The position numbers were made by a program, and so were the translations under genes. A stretch of DNA of 64,000 bases from Burkholderiaceae bacterium (GTDB lineage Bacteria > Pseudomonadota > Gammaproteobacteria > Burkholderiales > Burkholderiaceae_E), in the NCBI GenBank assembly GCA_021166725.1, contig JAJPES010000009.1, positions 1 to 64,000 of the forward strand. The letters are read 5' to 3'. Position 1 is the first letter of the stretch. Every line of letters starts with the position of its first letter. The notes below the pieces were generated by a model, which saw only the letters and a list, made by a program, of their open reading frames with translations, was not told the DNA's origin and did not search any database. Shown here piece after piece: positions 34,201-44,788 of this stretch.

Positions 34201-35955
34201 TCAACTCTCGTTGTACTGCTGGCACTCGTAGAAGATGCGCGCCGTGCACCGCCGGCAGATCTCCGGATCGAGCCGCGAGAACACATCGGCGATCGCCACG
34301 TGCTTCGCCTCGTAGATGCGATCGGCGCCAACCTGCGTGATCGCGTCGCCCCGCTCGAGGAACGCGTGCACCGGCGCACGCAGGCCCTGCAGGTACAGCG
34401 CGCCGCCCATGTCGCGACGGCGCCTCGCCTCGGCTGCGAGCAGATCCACGCCCGCCACATCGACGAAATTCACGTTGCGCATCAACAGCACCAGGTGCTT
34501 CTGCTCGCCGGCGATCTCGCGCAGCGTCTCGAAATGCGACTCGACGTGCGAGACCGCACCGAAGTAGATCGATCCCTCTATGCTGAGCAGCTTCGCCTGC
34601 GGACACTCGCGCAGCGACGGGTCGACCGGGACGAACGGGCGCTCGGGGGTGCGCGGATCGGGCACCAGGCTGCGGATCGTCGGTCGCGACGTGCGGTTCA
34701 GGTAGACGACGAGCGACATCGCGGTGCCGATCAGCACCGCGACCTCCAGCCGCATCAGCAGCGTCGCGACCAGCGTGGCGAGCAGCACGACCCCTTCGGG
34801 CCGACTGATGCGCAGCGTCGAGCGGATGCGATCGACGTCGATCAGCGACAGCGACGCGAGCACGAGCACGCCGGCCACCGCCGGCTCGGGCAGCCACGCG
34901 ACCCACGACGCGAACAGCAGCACGATCACCGCCAGGAACACGCCGGCGAATACCGCCGACATCGGCGTAACCGCACCCGCCTCGAGATTCGGTCCGGAAC
35001 GATTCGCCGACGCGCCGACCGGCAAGGCCGAGAAGAATCCCGCCGCGACGTTCGCCAGGCCCTGCCCGACGAACTCCTGGTTGCCGTCGATGCGCTGTCC
35101 GGTGCGCAGCGCAAGCGCGCGAGCCATCGATATCGACTGCGTCAGCGAGACGATCGCGACCGCGACGGCGACACCGCTCAGATCGCGGATGCCTTCGACG
35201 CCGCCCCCCGGCAAGGCGAATGGCGGCAATGTGCGCGGCACCGCGTCGAGCATCGGAACGCCGACGCCGAATCCGACGCGCAATGCATGCGCGAGCAGGC
35301 TGCCGGCCAGCATCGCGATGACGACGCCGGGCCACTGCGGTCGCCAGCGGCGCACCAGCAGACCGGTGACGACCGTGACGGCGGCCACGGCGAGCACGGC
35401 GGGTTGCCACTGCGCCGGGTGCGCGAACGCAGACAGCACCGTCTGGCCGGCCGATGCGCGCGCGGGCACGGGTGCGCCGGTGAGCGGACCGACCTGGCTC
35501 ACGAGGATCAGCACGCCGGCGCCGGCCGTGAAGCCGACGATCACCGGCTGCGAAATGAAGTTCACCAGCAGGCCCAGGCGCAAGCCGCCCAGCACGAGCA
35601 TGAACACGCCGGTGAGAACGGCCAGCGTCGCCGCCAGGCTCACGTACTCGGCCGTCCCGGGCATCGCGAGCGGCGCGCGCGCCGCGAAGGTCATCAGCGA
35701 CAACGCGTTGGTCGGACCGGTCACGGTATGCAGCGACGAGCCGAAGAGCGCGGCGACGATGGTCGGCACGATCGCCGCGTACAACCCGTGCTCGGGCGGC
35801 AGGCCGGCGAGCGTCGCGTAGGCGAGTCCCTGCGGCAGCACGAGGAATGCGCCGACCAGGCCGGCCAGCGCGTCGGCGCGCAGGCTCGCCGGTTTCACGC
35901 GCGGCCACCAGCGCAGCGCGGGCAGCGCGCGCAGCGCGAGACGTCGCGGAATCAT
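34201..35955 (-). CDS. SulP-family anion transporter
   Basis: 584 aa. A membrane domain with about 10-12 hydrophobic helices includes LPQGLAYATLAGLPPEHGLYAAIVP (the SulP N-terminal signature) and VTGPTNALSLM. The cytoplasmic STAS domain (about 445-560) has KHLVLLMRNVNFVDVAGVDLL. SulP proteins move sulfate, bicarbonate or other anions, coupled to Na+ or H+. The C-terminus ends in CRRCTARIFYECQQYNES. The ATG overlaps the recD stop (ATGA), which places this transporter in the recBCD transcript. Confidence 0.92.
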   Translation of the reverse strand: MIPRRLALRALPALRWWPRVKPASLRADALAGLVGAFLVLPQGLAYATLAGLPPEHGLYAAIVPTIVAALFGSSLHTVTGPTNALSLMTFAARAPLAMPGTAEYVSLAATLAVLTGVFMLVLGGLRLGLLVNFISQPVIVGFTAGAGVLILVSQVGPLTGAPVPARASAGQTVLSAFAHPAQWQPAVLAVAAVTVVTGLLVRRWRPQWPGVVIAMLAGSLLAHALRVGFGVGVPMLDAVPRTLPPFALPGGGVEGIRDLSGVAVAVAIVSLTQSISMARALALRTGQRIDGNQEFVGQGLANVAAGFFSALPVGASANRSGPNLEAGAVTPMSAVFAGVFLAVIVLLFASWVAWLPEPAVAGVLVLASLSLIDVDRIRSTLRISRPEGVVLLATLVATLLMRLEVAVLIGTAMSLVVYLNRTSRPTIRSLVPDPRTPERPFVPVDPSLRECPQAKLLSIEGSIYFGAVSHVESHFETLREIAGEQKHLVLLMRNVNFVDVAGVDLLAAEARRRRDMGGALYLQGLRAPVHAFLERGDAITQVGADRIYEAKHVAIADVFSRLDPEICRRCTARIFYECQQYNES

Positions 35956-37676
35956 CGCGGCGGAATCGCGTCGCCGCGCTGCGCGACGAGCCGCTGCGCC
36001 AGGCGTCCGCGTCGCGACGCGCGGCTGAGCGCCGCCTGCGCGACGACGTCCGCTTCGGACCAGATCGCGAGCCGGCTGCGCGCGCGCGTGATGCCGGTAT
36101 AGACGAGCTCGCGCGTGTTCAGCGGGTGCCCCGGCGGCGCGAGCACGAGTGCCACCGACTCGAACTCGGACCCCTGCGCTTTGTGGACGGTCATCGCCCA
36201 GGCATCCTCGCAAGTCGGCATCTGCGCGACCGGAAAGAGGCGCGGCGCTTCGGCGCCGGCGAACGCGACGACGAGTGCATCGGGAGCGCCTTCGGCGTTC
36301 ATCGCCGGCAGGCAGACGCCGACGTCGCCGTTGAACAAGCCGAGGGCCGGTCGATTGACGGTGACCAGCACGAGGCGTCCCGCGTACCACTGCACGGACG
36401 GCGACGCGCTCGTGCTCGTCGCCGACGGCGACGCCCCGGTCTTCGTCCCCGCTGCGCGTCGGACGGCGACGGCGATGCGCCGGTTCAGCGCGACGCTGCC
36501 CAGCGGGCCCTCGCGCATCGCCGTCAGCACGCGATGCCGTTCGCAGGCGGCCAACACCTTGGCCGGCGCCGCGCGCGCTTCGATCGCCTCGCGCACCTCT
36601 GCCCAGGCGGCGAGTGCATCGTCGACGATCGCTGCGGGGTCGGCACGGAAGCGGCCGATAGCCGCAGGCCAGCGCAGCGGCACGCCAGGGGCACCGGCGG
36701 CATCGCGCACCTGCGCGGCGAGTTCGACGATGTGCGCGGCGTCTTTCTGCCGATGGTTGCGCGTCAATTGCACGGTCGCACCGCCGGCACTCGCGCACAG
36801 GTCGGCGAACACCGCTCCGGCCTCGACCGACGCGAGCTGGTCGCGGTCGCCGGCGAGCACCAGGCGACCGTTCGCGCCGATGGCGGCGACCAGCGCAGCG
36901 GCGATCTCGACGTCGAGCATCGACGCCTCGTCGACGATCACCAGGTCGTGGTCGAGGGGCATCGCGGCGATGGGCGCGGCGCCGTTCGCCCGCAACCCCA
37001 GCAACCGGTGCAGCGTCGTGCCGGCGCGGGGAAGGCGCGCGCGCAGCTCGCCGGTCGGATCGAAGCGCGCGAGCTGATCCGACAGCGACTGCCCGAGGCG
37101 CGCCGCCGCCTTGCCGGTGGGCGCGGCGAAGGCGACCCGCGCATCGGGCGCGAGTCGCGCGAACGCCACCAGCAGGCGCGCGAGCGTCGTCGTCTTGCCG
37201 GTGCCGGGACCGCCCGACAACAACGTGAGGCGATGGCCCAGCGCACGCAGCAGTGCAGCGCGCTGAGCCTCGTCGGCTTCGGCCGGCTCGAACAGCGAAT
37301 CGACGACGTCGCCGACCGCAGCGCCCTTGCCCAGCGCAGCCGGTGCGTCCAGTGCGGCCACGCGTGCGGCAAGGAGCGTCTCGGCGCGCCACAACCGATG
37401 CAGGTAGAGCGCATCGCCGTCGAGTACGAGCGCGGCTTCGTGCACGTCGGGAGCGACGTCGACCACCGGGCTCGACGCGAGTTGCCGGCACTCGGCGTCG
37501 TCGGACAGTTCCGTGCAGACGTGTCCGGCCTCGGCGTCGCTCCACGACTGTCGCGCCCACCGCTCGACGACGCGGCGCCCTGATGAATCGCCGCCGACGC
37601 GCTCGTGCAGCCGCGCCATCGCGTCGCCGAAGGCGTGTGCGACGCGGCCCGCCGGCTTCGCTTCGGCAGGATTCAT
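35952..37676 (-). CDS. recD: Exodeoxyribonuclease V alpha subunit RecD
   Basis: 574-aa 5'-3' helicase of RecBCD. Walker A GGPGTGKTTT (about 180-189), Walker B DLVIVDEASMLD, QLTRNHRQ (motif IV region), and C-terminal AMTVHKAQGSEFESV with VYTGITRARSRL. It starts where recB ends (ATGA). About 30 residues shorter than E. coli RecD, mostly in the N-terminal domain. Confidence 0.95.
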   Translation of the reverse strand: MNPAEAKPAGRVAHAFGDAMARLHERVGGDSSGRRVVERWARQSWSDAEAGHVCTELSDDAECRQLASSPVVDVAPDVHEAALVLDGDALYLHRLWRAETLLAARVAALDAPAALGKGAAVGDVVDSLFEPAEADEAQRAALLRALGHRLTLLSGGPGTGKTTTLARLLVAFARLAPDARVAFAAPTGKAAARLGQSLSDQLARFDPTGELRARLPRAGTTLHRLLGLRANGAAPIAAMPLDHDLVIVDEASMLDVEIAAALVAAIGANGRLVLAGDRDQLASVEAGAVFADLCASAGGATVQLTRNHRQKDAAHIVELAAQVRDAAGAPGVPLRWPAAIGRFRADPAAIVDDALAAWAEVREAIEARAAPAKVLAACERHRVLTAMREGPLGSVALNRRIAVAVRRAAGTKTGASPSATSTSASPSVQWYAGRLVLVTVNRPALGLFNGDVGVCLPAMNAEGAPDALVVAFAGAEAPRLFPVAQMPTCEDAWAMTVHKAQGSEFESVALVLAPPGHPLNTRELVYTGITRARSRLAIWSEADVVAQAALSRASRRGRLAQRLVAQRGDAIPPR

Positions 37677-40600
37677 CGGATTCGCTCGCCCGATGCGCCG
37701 GCGAACAGGCGATCGAGCGCTTCGATCGCACGTGCGCCCGGCCGGCTCGCATGCACCCCGCACACCGGCGCGCCGTGGTCGACCGGCCCCTCGAGTCCGG
37801 CGCCGCGCAGGAACACGTAGAAGACCCCGCCGAACGAGCGCTCGTAATCGTAGCCGCGCAGCGTGCGACGCAGCCAGCGATGCACGGCGAGCGTGTAGAG
37901 GCTCGCCTGCAGCGGATAGGCGTGCGTGCGCATCGCCTCGGCGAGCGCCGGCGGGCCGTAACAGTGCGCAGTGTCGCCGAGGTGGTTGCTCTTCCAGTCG
38001 ACGATGTACCAGCGTCCGCCGTGCTCGAAGACGAGATCGATGAAGCCGCGCAGAAAGCCGCTCCAGCGCGAGGGCGCGGGCAGCACGTCGATCGCGCAGG
38101 CGTCACCGAGCAGGTCGACCAGCGCGCGCTCCGATACGTCGCGCCCCGAAAGCTGGAACTCCATCTCGCGCAACTGGCGCACGCGAGGCACCGACGTCAG
38201 CGCGAGCCGCTTGCCGTCGGGGGCGTGCAGCGCGACGCCGAGCACTTCGTCGAGCCACGCGGCGACCGGCACGGCGTCGGAGCGCCGATAGCCGCAGCGG
38301 CCCAGCCAGTGCGCGACCGATGCCGCGTCGACGGGCGCGTCGAACGGGGCCTGCTCGAGGACCCCGTGCAGGCACACGCCGGCCTGCGCACCGGCAGGAA
38401 AGCGGAAGCGGATCGAATCCGGCTCGACGACCGCCGTCTCCGTCGCCGATGCTTCCTTCGCCTGCGATGCGGTCTCGTCGCGGCCCGGATCGACGACGTC
38501 GACGTTGCGCCAGGACTGCAACGACGTTTCGCTGCCGCCGGTCAGCGCGGCCGCGATCGCGCTGAAACTGGTGGTGATCGTGGCCGGCGGAATCGCCGTC
38601 GTCCACGAGCGCGCATTAAGCGCGGCAGCGCTGGCGGGCAAAGGCTGCGCATCGGAGAGCGCAAGGTCGCAGGGCTGCGCGGCAGGCGGCGAGGGCGCAT
38701 GCGCGCCGGCGAGCAGCGTCGGCGTATCGACGATCGCCAGCGAGCCCGGATGGCGAAGTCCGGCACGCATCTGCCAGTGCGCGAGCGCGGCGCGCACGCC
38801 GGCCGCGTCGAGCGCGAACGAGCCGCCGCCCGCCGTACTCGCCCGGTGCAGCAGCCAGGCGAGCGGCGCATGCTCGCTGCCGTTCGCCGCTCCCCAGAAC
38901 ACATAGCAGCGCTGCTCTGCGCGCGTGAGCGCCACGTACAGCGTTCGCTGGTTCTCGGCCTGCCGCTCGCCGGCCGCGGCCGCGCAAGCCTCGTCGTCGG
39001 GCGAGAGATCGAGCACCGTGTGCCACCCGCGGTCGACGTCGTGCTCGTGGCGCACGCAGGGATCGGGCGCCTGCGCCTTGCGTGCCGACCAGGCGAACGG
39101 AACGAAGACGACCGGGAACTCGAGCCCCTTGCTCTTGTGAACGGTGAGGATGCGCACGAGGTTCTCGTCGCTTTCCAGGCGCAACTCGCGCGTATCGTCG
39201 TCGCCGGCTTCGCGCCCGCGCAGCCGAGCCCAGGCACGCGCCGCTTCACCCGGGTTTGCGCGGGCTGCGTCGTCCTCGGCGAGCAGCGCAACCAGGTGGC
39301 CGACGTTGGTCAGGCGGCGCTCGCCGTCGACGAGACCGGCCAGGCGCGCGTCGGCGTCGAAGGCATGCAGCAGCGGGCGCAGCGAGGCGATCGGGCCGTG
39401 CCGCTGCCAGCGCAGGCGCGCCTCGGCGAAGCGGGCGACGACGGCGAGCAGCGCGGCCGAATCGGCTTCGAGCGCGACGATCGCCGCTGCGTCGAAACCG
39501 AGCAGCGTCGTCGTGAGCGCCGAGCGCAGGAGCGCGGGATCGGCGCAGTCGTCCAGTGCCGCGACGACGCGCATCAACTCGGCGGCCTCGCGGGTATCGA
39601 GGACGCTGTCGCGCGAGATCTCGGCGGCGCCGATGTTGGCACGCGCCAGCGCGCGCTTGACGAGCGCGCCCTGCGCTCGCGCCTGGACCAGCACGGCGAT
39701 GTCCCTCGGCTGCAGCGCTCGTTCGTCGTAGCGGGCCCCGCAGGCAAGCAGGCGCGCGATCTCGGCAACCGTCGCGTCGATCGCCTGCCGGCGCGCCTGC
39801 GGCACGGACAGCGCCTGGCCGGTTGCGCCGGGCTCGAGCATGACGGCGGTCAACGGTGCCCGAGCGCCGACGCCGGGCGGATCGGCGGGCTCGAAGCTGC
39901 GCCGCACTCGGGCGCCGACCGCGGCCGGCGCGAACGCGATGTCGGCAACGCGAAACGGATCGTCGACGTGGAACAACGCGTTGACCGCCTCGATCAGCGC
40001 CGGATGCGAGCGCTGGTTCTCGTCCAGTCGGTGCGTGCGCGCCGCACCGCGGCGTGCGGAAAGATACGAATGCACGTCGGCGCCGCGAAACGAGTAGATC
40101 GCCTGTTTCGGATCGCCGACCAGCACGAGCGCGCAACGGCCGGCGTCGCTGCCGTCGGCGGCGTAGACGCGACGCACGATGTCCCATTGCAGCGGATCGG
40201 TGTCCTGGCATTCGTCGACGAGCGCGATCGGATACCGCTCGCGCAACGCGCGCGCGAGCGACGAGCCGCTCGCCGGATCGGCGAGCGCGTCGTGCACCAG
40301 TCGCAGCAGGTCGTCGAAGGCGAGCGACCTCGCCTGGCACAGATCGGCCTCGCGCGTCCGGCGCAACGACTCGACGATCTCGTGCGCGACCGACCCGCGC
40401 AGGCCGGCCATCTCGTCATCGATCGCCAGCAGCGCGTCGCAGCAGCCGGGAACCGCCGAGTCGGGCTGGGCCTTGGCGAAGCGACGCGAGCCGAGACGCT
40501 CGATCGTCTCGCGCTTCATCGGCGCGAGCGGCGCGTCGCAGAATGCCTGCAAGGCGGCCAGCCAGTTCGCGCCGTGTTGCTTCAGCTTTCCGGCGACGTT

Positions 40601-41335
40601 GCCCTGCTTCATCCACGCGAGCAGGTCGGCGGCGTCGGTGCGCATCGCGTCGACCAGCGCGGCTCGTGCAGCGCATGCGCGCGGGGCGAGCGCGCGCCAA
40701 TCGCAGGCCTGCGACGAGATCCGCGCCAGCGGCAGCGAGACGATCGTTCGCACGATCTTCTCGATTGTTTCCGGATCGACGCCGGCGAGCGCGAACAGCG
40801 CGAGCCGCTCCGGCGGCGCGTCGAGCACTTCGCCGCGCCACCAGTCGTGCACGCGACGGACGATCCGTTCGCCGTCGCCGGCGCCGATGGGCAGTCCGCG
40901 CGCCACCCCGATCGACAACGCGTGCTCGTCGATCACGCGCTGGCACCATGCGTGGATCGTGTGCACCGACATCTCGTCGATGCGGGCGAGCGCCACGCGC
41001 AGCAGGTCGCGCGCGCGTCGCGCGCCCGGCTCGTCGAGCGTGGACGCGTAGTCGATGCAGAACCGCTCGTCGACGCCGCCACCCGGTCGTCCTTCGAGCC
41101 GATCGTCGAGCAGGCGTTCGAGTTGCGCGACGCGAAGACGGATCCGGTCGGCGAGTTCGGCCGCCGCCGCATTGGTGAAGGTGACGACGAGGACGCGGTC
41201 GAGGTCCACGCCGCGCTCGACGATCGCGCGCACGACGAGTCCGGCGATCGTCCAGGTCTTGCCGGTGCCGGCGTCGGCCTCGAGCAGCTGCACGCCGTCG
41301 AGGATGTCGGCATCGAAGACGGGATGGCCGTTCAC
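37673..41335 (-). CDS. recB: Exodeoxyribonuclease V beta subunit RecB
   Basis: 1220 aa. UvrD/Rep-type 3'-5' helicase plus nuclease. Walker A EADAGTGKTWTIAGLV near the start, DECQDTDPLQW (motif II) and VHKSKGLEFPVVFVP (motif V). The C-terminal RecB nuclease domain has FLRGFIDLVFEHGGRWYIVDWKSNHLG, with the metal-binding Asp and the DxK pair. The GTG start overlaps the recC stop. RecBCD resects double-strand breaks and degrades foreign linear DNA. Confidence 0.97.
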   Translation of the reverse strand: MNGHPVFDADILDGVQLLEADAGTGKTWTIAGLVVRAIVERGVDLDRVLVVTFTNAAAAELADRIRLRVAQLERLLDDRLEGRPGGGVDERFCIDYASTLDEPGARRARDLLRVALARIDEMSVHTIHAWCQRVIDEHALSIGVARGLPIGAGDGERIVRRVHDWWRGEVLDAPPERLALFALAGVDPETIEKIVRTIVSLPLARISSQACDWRALAPRACAARAALVDAMRTDAADLLAWMKQGNVAGKLKQHGANWLAALQAFCDAPLAPMKRETIERLGSRRFAKAQPDSAVPGCCDALLAIDDEMAGLRGSVAHEIVESLRRTREADLCQARSLAFDDLLRLVHDALADPASGSSLARALRERYPIALVDECQDTDPLQWDIVRRVYAADGSDAGRCALVLVGDPKQAIYSFRGADVHSYLSARRGAARTHRLDENQRSHPALIEAVNALFHVDDPFRVADIAFAPAAVGARVRRSFEPADPPGVGARAPLTAVMLEPGATGQALSVPQARRQAIDATVAEIARLLACGARYDERALQPRDIAVLVQARAQGALVKRALARANIGAAEISRDSVLDTREAAELMRVVAALDDCADPALLRSALTTTLLGFDAAAIVALEADSAALLAVVARFAEARLRWQRHGPIASLRPLLHAFDADARLAGLVDGERRLTNVGHLVALLAEDDAARANPGEAARAWARLRGREAGDDDTRELRLESDENLVRILTVHKSKGLEFPVVFVPFAWSARKAQAPDPCVRHEHDVDRGWHTVLDLSPDDEACAAAAGERQAENQRTLYVALTRAEQRCYVFWGAANGSEHAPLAWLLHRASTAGGGSFALDAAGVRAALAHWQMRAGLRHPGSLAIVDTPTLLAGAHAPSPPAAQPCDLALSDAQPLPASAAALNARSWTTAIPPATITTSFSAIAAALTGGSETSLQSWRNVDVVDPGRDETASQAKEASATETAVVEPDSIRFRFPAGAQAGVCLHGVLEQAPFDAPVDAASVAHWLGRCGYRRSDAVPVAAWLDEVLGVALHAPDGKRLALTSVPRVRQLREMEFQLSGRDVSERALVDLLGDACAIDVLPAPSRWSGFLRGFIDLVFEHGGRWYIVDWKSNHLGDTAHCYGPPALAEAMRTHAYPLQASLYTLAVHRWLRRTLRGYDYERSFGGVFYVFLRGAGLEGPVDHGAPVCGVHASRPGARAIEALDRLFAGASGERIR

Positions 41336-44300
41336 GACGCTGCCCCGTCCGCTTCGGCGCTGCCGGCCAACGACGTGTCGTCGATCATCGGCCGATAGAC
41401 GCGCTCGCACAGCGGCAGCACCTGCTCGAAGTCGATCTCGGCGTCGCGGTAGAGCGCGCGCATCGCCGGGCGCGCGAGCTCGGGCGTGCGAAACCCGTTC
41501 TCGTCGCCGGCGAGCACAGCCTGCGCACGCTGCAGGGCAAGGTCCGGGCGCTTGCCGCTGAGACGTTCACGCGCGTAGCGCAACCAGCTGCGCGGAAAGA
41601 GCGCCAGCGGTTGCGTCGAGATCCGTCGCGACCATTCGACGGCATGCGCGAGCGAGCGCAGCGCATCGGCACAATGCACCTCGATCGATTCGTCCGGCGT
41701 GACCAGTCGTGCGCTCGCCTTCGAATCGACCGCGAAGCGCCACAACGCCGTGCGCAGCCATGCATCGATCAGCGCATGCGGCCCGAGCGGGTACGCCGAG
41801 ACGAAGAGCAGGCGTCCCTGCGAGTCGAGCGCGGGCGGCGACATGCGCAGCCGCAGGTCGGCGACGCGCGCGACCACCGGTTCGGTTCGGCGCAACGCGA
41901 GTTGCGCTGGCGCGGCAGCAGGTGCCGGCCCGGTTCCCGCGGTTCGGCTCGCGACACTCGCCGCCAGCGCGCGATCGATCAGCGCCTGCGCGCACGCGAC
42001 GACCGCCTGCGCATCGATTGCGCCGGCCGATCCGGCGGGTGTGGCCGGAGAGCGTTGCAGCGCGCGCTCGACGCGAGCGCGCTCTTCGCCGGCAAGCAGG
42101 CGCTCGACGCAATGCTGGACCTGCTTCGCGTCCTGCGCGGCCTGCGGCCACAGCGGTTCGTGCGCGGGCGGCTCTTCCTCGTCGGCCGGCAGCACGACGC
42201 CGAGCGACTCGACGAGCCAGTTGCGCGCGGGATCGGACAGCGCGCGACATAGCCGCTCGATCGGCACGATTGCATCGACTTCGGCGAAGGCGCGCGGCTC
42301 GTCGGCGTACGCGCCTGGCCCGTCCGCGCCCTGCTCGTCCGCCTCGATCGCAGCGTCGGGCGCGACATCGAGGTCGAAAAGCGCACCGACGCCGTCATCG
42401 CGGCTGGCGAGCGGAGCGGCCGCCGCACGCGCGGCTCCCAGCCACTCGCTTGCCCGGTCGGCGCCCTGCCCCTCGAAGTTGCGACGCGAGAACGGATGCA
42501 GCGGGTACTCCACCAGCGCCGGCGCGCCGGCGGCTTCGCCGCGCCGGACGCGCGCGATCGAAGCCGGCGCGGCGCGCGCGTCGCTGCCCGAACGCGCCGA
42601 CAGCCACGCGAGCAACTCCGCCACCAGCGGCGACGGGTTCAGCGCACTGTCGTCGCGCGGGTCGCGGCTGCGGCAAGAGACGACCAGGCGCTCGCGCGCG
42701 GCGAGCACCGCATCGAGGAACGCGCCGCGATCGTCGTTGCGCACGAGCCGGTCGCCGAAACGCGGCGCGTGGCGCATCAAGTCGATCTCGTCGCGCGTGC
42801 CGCGCCGCGGAAACGCGCGCTCGTCGAAACCGAACAGGCAGACCACGCGATACGGCACGCCGCGCAGGCTCCCGATGGGCACCACCGTCACGGCGCCGCC
42901 CGGCACCGCGGCGGGTGCGCCCTGCGCAATCGCCTCGGTAAAGGCGCTGGCGAAAGCGGCGGCATCGAGCACTGCCTCCGCGGACTCGTCGCCCGACGCA
43001 GCCAGCCGTGCGATCGCCTCGCGCACGCGCTGCACGGCGGCTTGCGCGCGCGCGCGCGCGAAGACCGTCTCGAGGACTTCGCCCAGCGCCGCGCACCATT
43101 CGCGCGGCGGCCGCGCGCGCGAGGCGAGCGCCCGCAACCGGCCGAGCGCGTCGGCGAGCACGAACGCGCCCTCGAGCGCCCGCGCGCGCGTGCCTTGCGC
43201 CCCGGGCACGGCGAGCAGGTCGCCACAGGCCTGCTCCGCGCCGATCGCCGCGCCGATCAGCAGGCGATCGGTCGCCGCCTGCAGGTTGTGCTTCGAGGCG
43301 CCGTCGTGCGCGTCGAGCCCGCGCCGCGCACCGGCCCGTTCCAGCGCGGCGAGCAGTTCGTCGACCTCGGATTCGTCGAGCGACAGTGCAGCAGCCAGCG
43401 CCGGATTGCGCAGCAGCGCATCGAGCCGCGCCGCGTCGACTCCGTGCACTGCAGCCGCGACGATCGCCTCGACGGCATCGATCAACGGATCGACGCCGCG
43501 CAACCGGCCGCTGATCGTCAACGGGATCCGGCGCGCCGCGGGGACGCCCTGGAAGACACCTTCGATCGCCGGCGCGGCCGTCTCGATGTCCGCGCAATGC
43601 ACGACGACATCGGCCGGCGCGAGACCGGGCATCGTCGCGAAACATTCGAGCAGCGTTTCGTGCAGGATCTCCGCCTCGCGCACCGGACCGTGCGTGCCGA
43701 TCACGCGAATCGAATCGTCGGTTGCTCGCAGCTGCTGCCAGGGAGCATCGCTGCGCAGGAACACCGCCGCATGCAGCGCCTGCAGCGCAGTGCGCGGCGC
43801 TGCACGCACATCGCCTTCGTCGAAGGGGAGCGGCTCGTCGCGACCCGGCGCCTCGGCCTGCACGTCGAATCGCTCCTCCAGGTCGAGCAGTTGCGCGACG
43901 AAGTCGCGGTGCGCCCGGCCCCAGCTGCCGAGAATCGACGGTTCGCCGTCGTACAGCCAGGCCTCGTCCGGCCGTTGCGCGCGCACGCGTGCAAGCGACG
44001 CCGGATCGAGCAGGTCGCTCCACAGCTCGCGACACGGATCGGGCGCGAAGATCGACACGTCGATGCTCCTGGACAGCCGACCGAACAGCGCGAACTGCTC
44101 GGGCGAGAGGTCGACGCGGCCGAAGATCGCAACGCGTTGTCCGAGAAGCGCGCCGTGGACTCGCGCGTCGTCGGGCTCGGCGAGGACGCGTGCGAAGGCG
44201 TCGTACGGGTGCTCGTCCCGCACCTCGGGCAGTCGCTCGAGCAGGCGGTTCCACAGCCAGCGCTGCCAGGGCTCGTGCACGTCGAGCGCGCGGTCGCGCT

Positions 44301-44754
44301 CGGCCCACTGCCCCTGTTGCCAACGCGCAAGCCAGTCGCGCCGGTAGGCGAGATAGCGCTCGAAGGCGCGGGCTACCGAGTCGGCTGCGTCCAGTCGCGC
44401 GACCGAACCCGGCTCGCCCATCCGCTTTCGCAGCAGCGCGAACTCGTCGCCGCCGGGCAACTCGTCCAGCAGCGCGAGCAGATGCCAGCGCACGCGCTCG
44501 GGATCGAACGGCGACTGCGCGGGAAGTCCGTCGAGCACCGCACGCATCGTGTTCCACAACCAGCTGCCGGCGAACTCGGGACGCAGCCGCGCACTGACGC
44601 CGCGGCGCTCGGCATCGCGCCGTTGCAGCCAGCGCCCGACGCCGGTGCTGGGAACGACGACGACACGTTCGTCGAAAGGACCCGCATCGTCGAAGGAATC
44701 GAGCAATGCGTCGGCGAGACGTTCGAAACGGTGGTCGAGGCGGAGGCGCAGCAA
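41332..44754 (-). CDS. recC: Exodeoxyribonuclease V gamma subunit RecC
   Basis: 1140 aa, close to the family length. It starts MLRLRLDHRFERLADALLD; VVVPSTGVGRWLQRRDAERRGVSARLRPEFAGSWLW (by position about 36-72) is the conserved N-terminal region. RecC is an inactivated helicase/nuclease scaffold that scans for Chi. No classical Walker A is present, as expected. First gene of recC-recB-recD-sulP; DUF924 ends 34 bp upstream on the same strand. Confidence 0.95.
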   Translation of the reverse strand: MLRLRLDHRFERLADALLDSFDDAGPFDERVVVVPSTGVGRWLQRRDAERRGVSARLRPEFAGSWLWNTMRAVLDGLPAQSPFDPERVRWHLLALLDELPGGDEFALLRKRMGEPGSVARLDAADSVARAFERYLAYRRDWLARWQQGQWAERDRALDVHEPWQRWLWNRLLERLPEVRDEHPYDAFARVLAEPDDARVHGALLGQRVAIFGRVDLSPEQFALFGRLSRSIDVSIFAPDPCRELWSDLLDPASLARVRAQRPDEAWLYDGEPSILGSWGRAHRDFVAQLLDLEERFDVQAEAPGRDEPLPFDEGDVRAAPRTALQALHAAVFLRSDAPWQQLRATDDSIRVIGTHGPVREAEILHETLLECFATMPGLAPADVVVHCADIETAAPAIEGVFQGVPAARRIPLTISGRLRGVDPLIDAVEAIVAAAVHGVDAARLDALLRNPALAAALSLDESEVDELLAALERAGARRGLDAHDGASKHNLQAATDRLLIGAAIGAEQACGDLLAVPGAQGTRARALEGAFVLADALGRLRALASRARPPREWCAALGEVLETVFARARAQAAVQRVREAIARLAASGDESAEAVLDAAAFASAFTEAIAQGAPAAVPGGAVTVVPIGSLRGVPYRVVCLFGFDERAFPRRGTRDEIDLMRHAPRFGDRLVRNDDRGAFLDAVLAARERLVVSCRSRDPRDDSALNPSPLVAELLAWLSARSGSDARAAPASIARVRRGEAAGAPALVEYPLHPFSRRNFEGQGADRASEWLGAARAAAAPLASRDDGVGALFDLDVAPDAAIEADEQGADGPGAYADEPRAFAEVDAIVPIERLCRALSDPARNWLVESLGVVLPADEEEPPAHEPLWPQAAQDAKQVQHCVERLLAGEERARVERALQRSPATPAGSAGAIDAQAVVACAQALIDRALAASVASRTAGTGPAPAAAPAQLALRRTEPVVARVADLRLRMSPPALDSQGRLLFVSAYPLGPHALIDAWLRTALWRFAVDSKASARLVTPDESIEVHCADALRSLAHAVEWSRRISTQPLALFPRSWLRYARERLSGKRPDLALQRAQAVLAGDENGFRTPELARPAMRALYRDAEIDFEQVLPLCERVYRPMIDDTSLAGSAEADGAAS

Positions 44755-44788
44755 GCGGGGTGGATGAGGGCGGTGAAGGGTGAAGGGG

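Noticed and set aside
37253-41398. Very long open frame on the plus strand (over 1300 codons)
   Set aside because: Antisense to recD and recB, whose helicase and nuclease motifs are clear; high-GC third-position bias opens the opposite strand, and the translation is Arg/Ala low-complexity.
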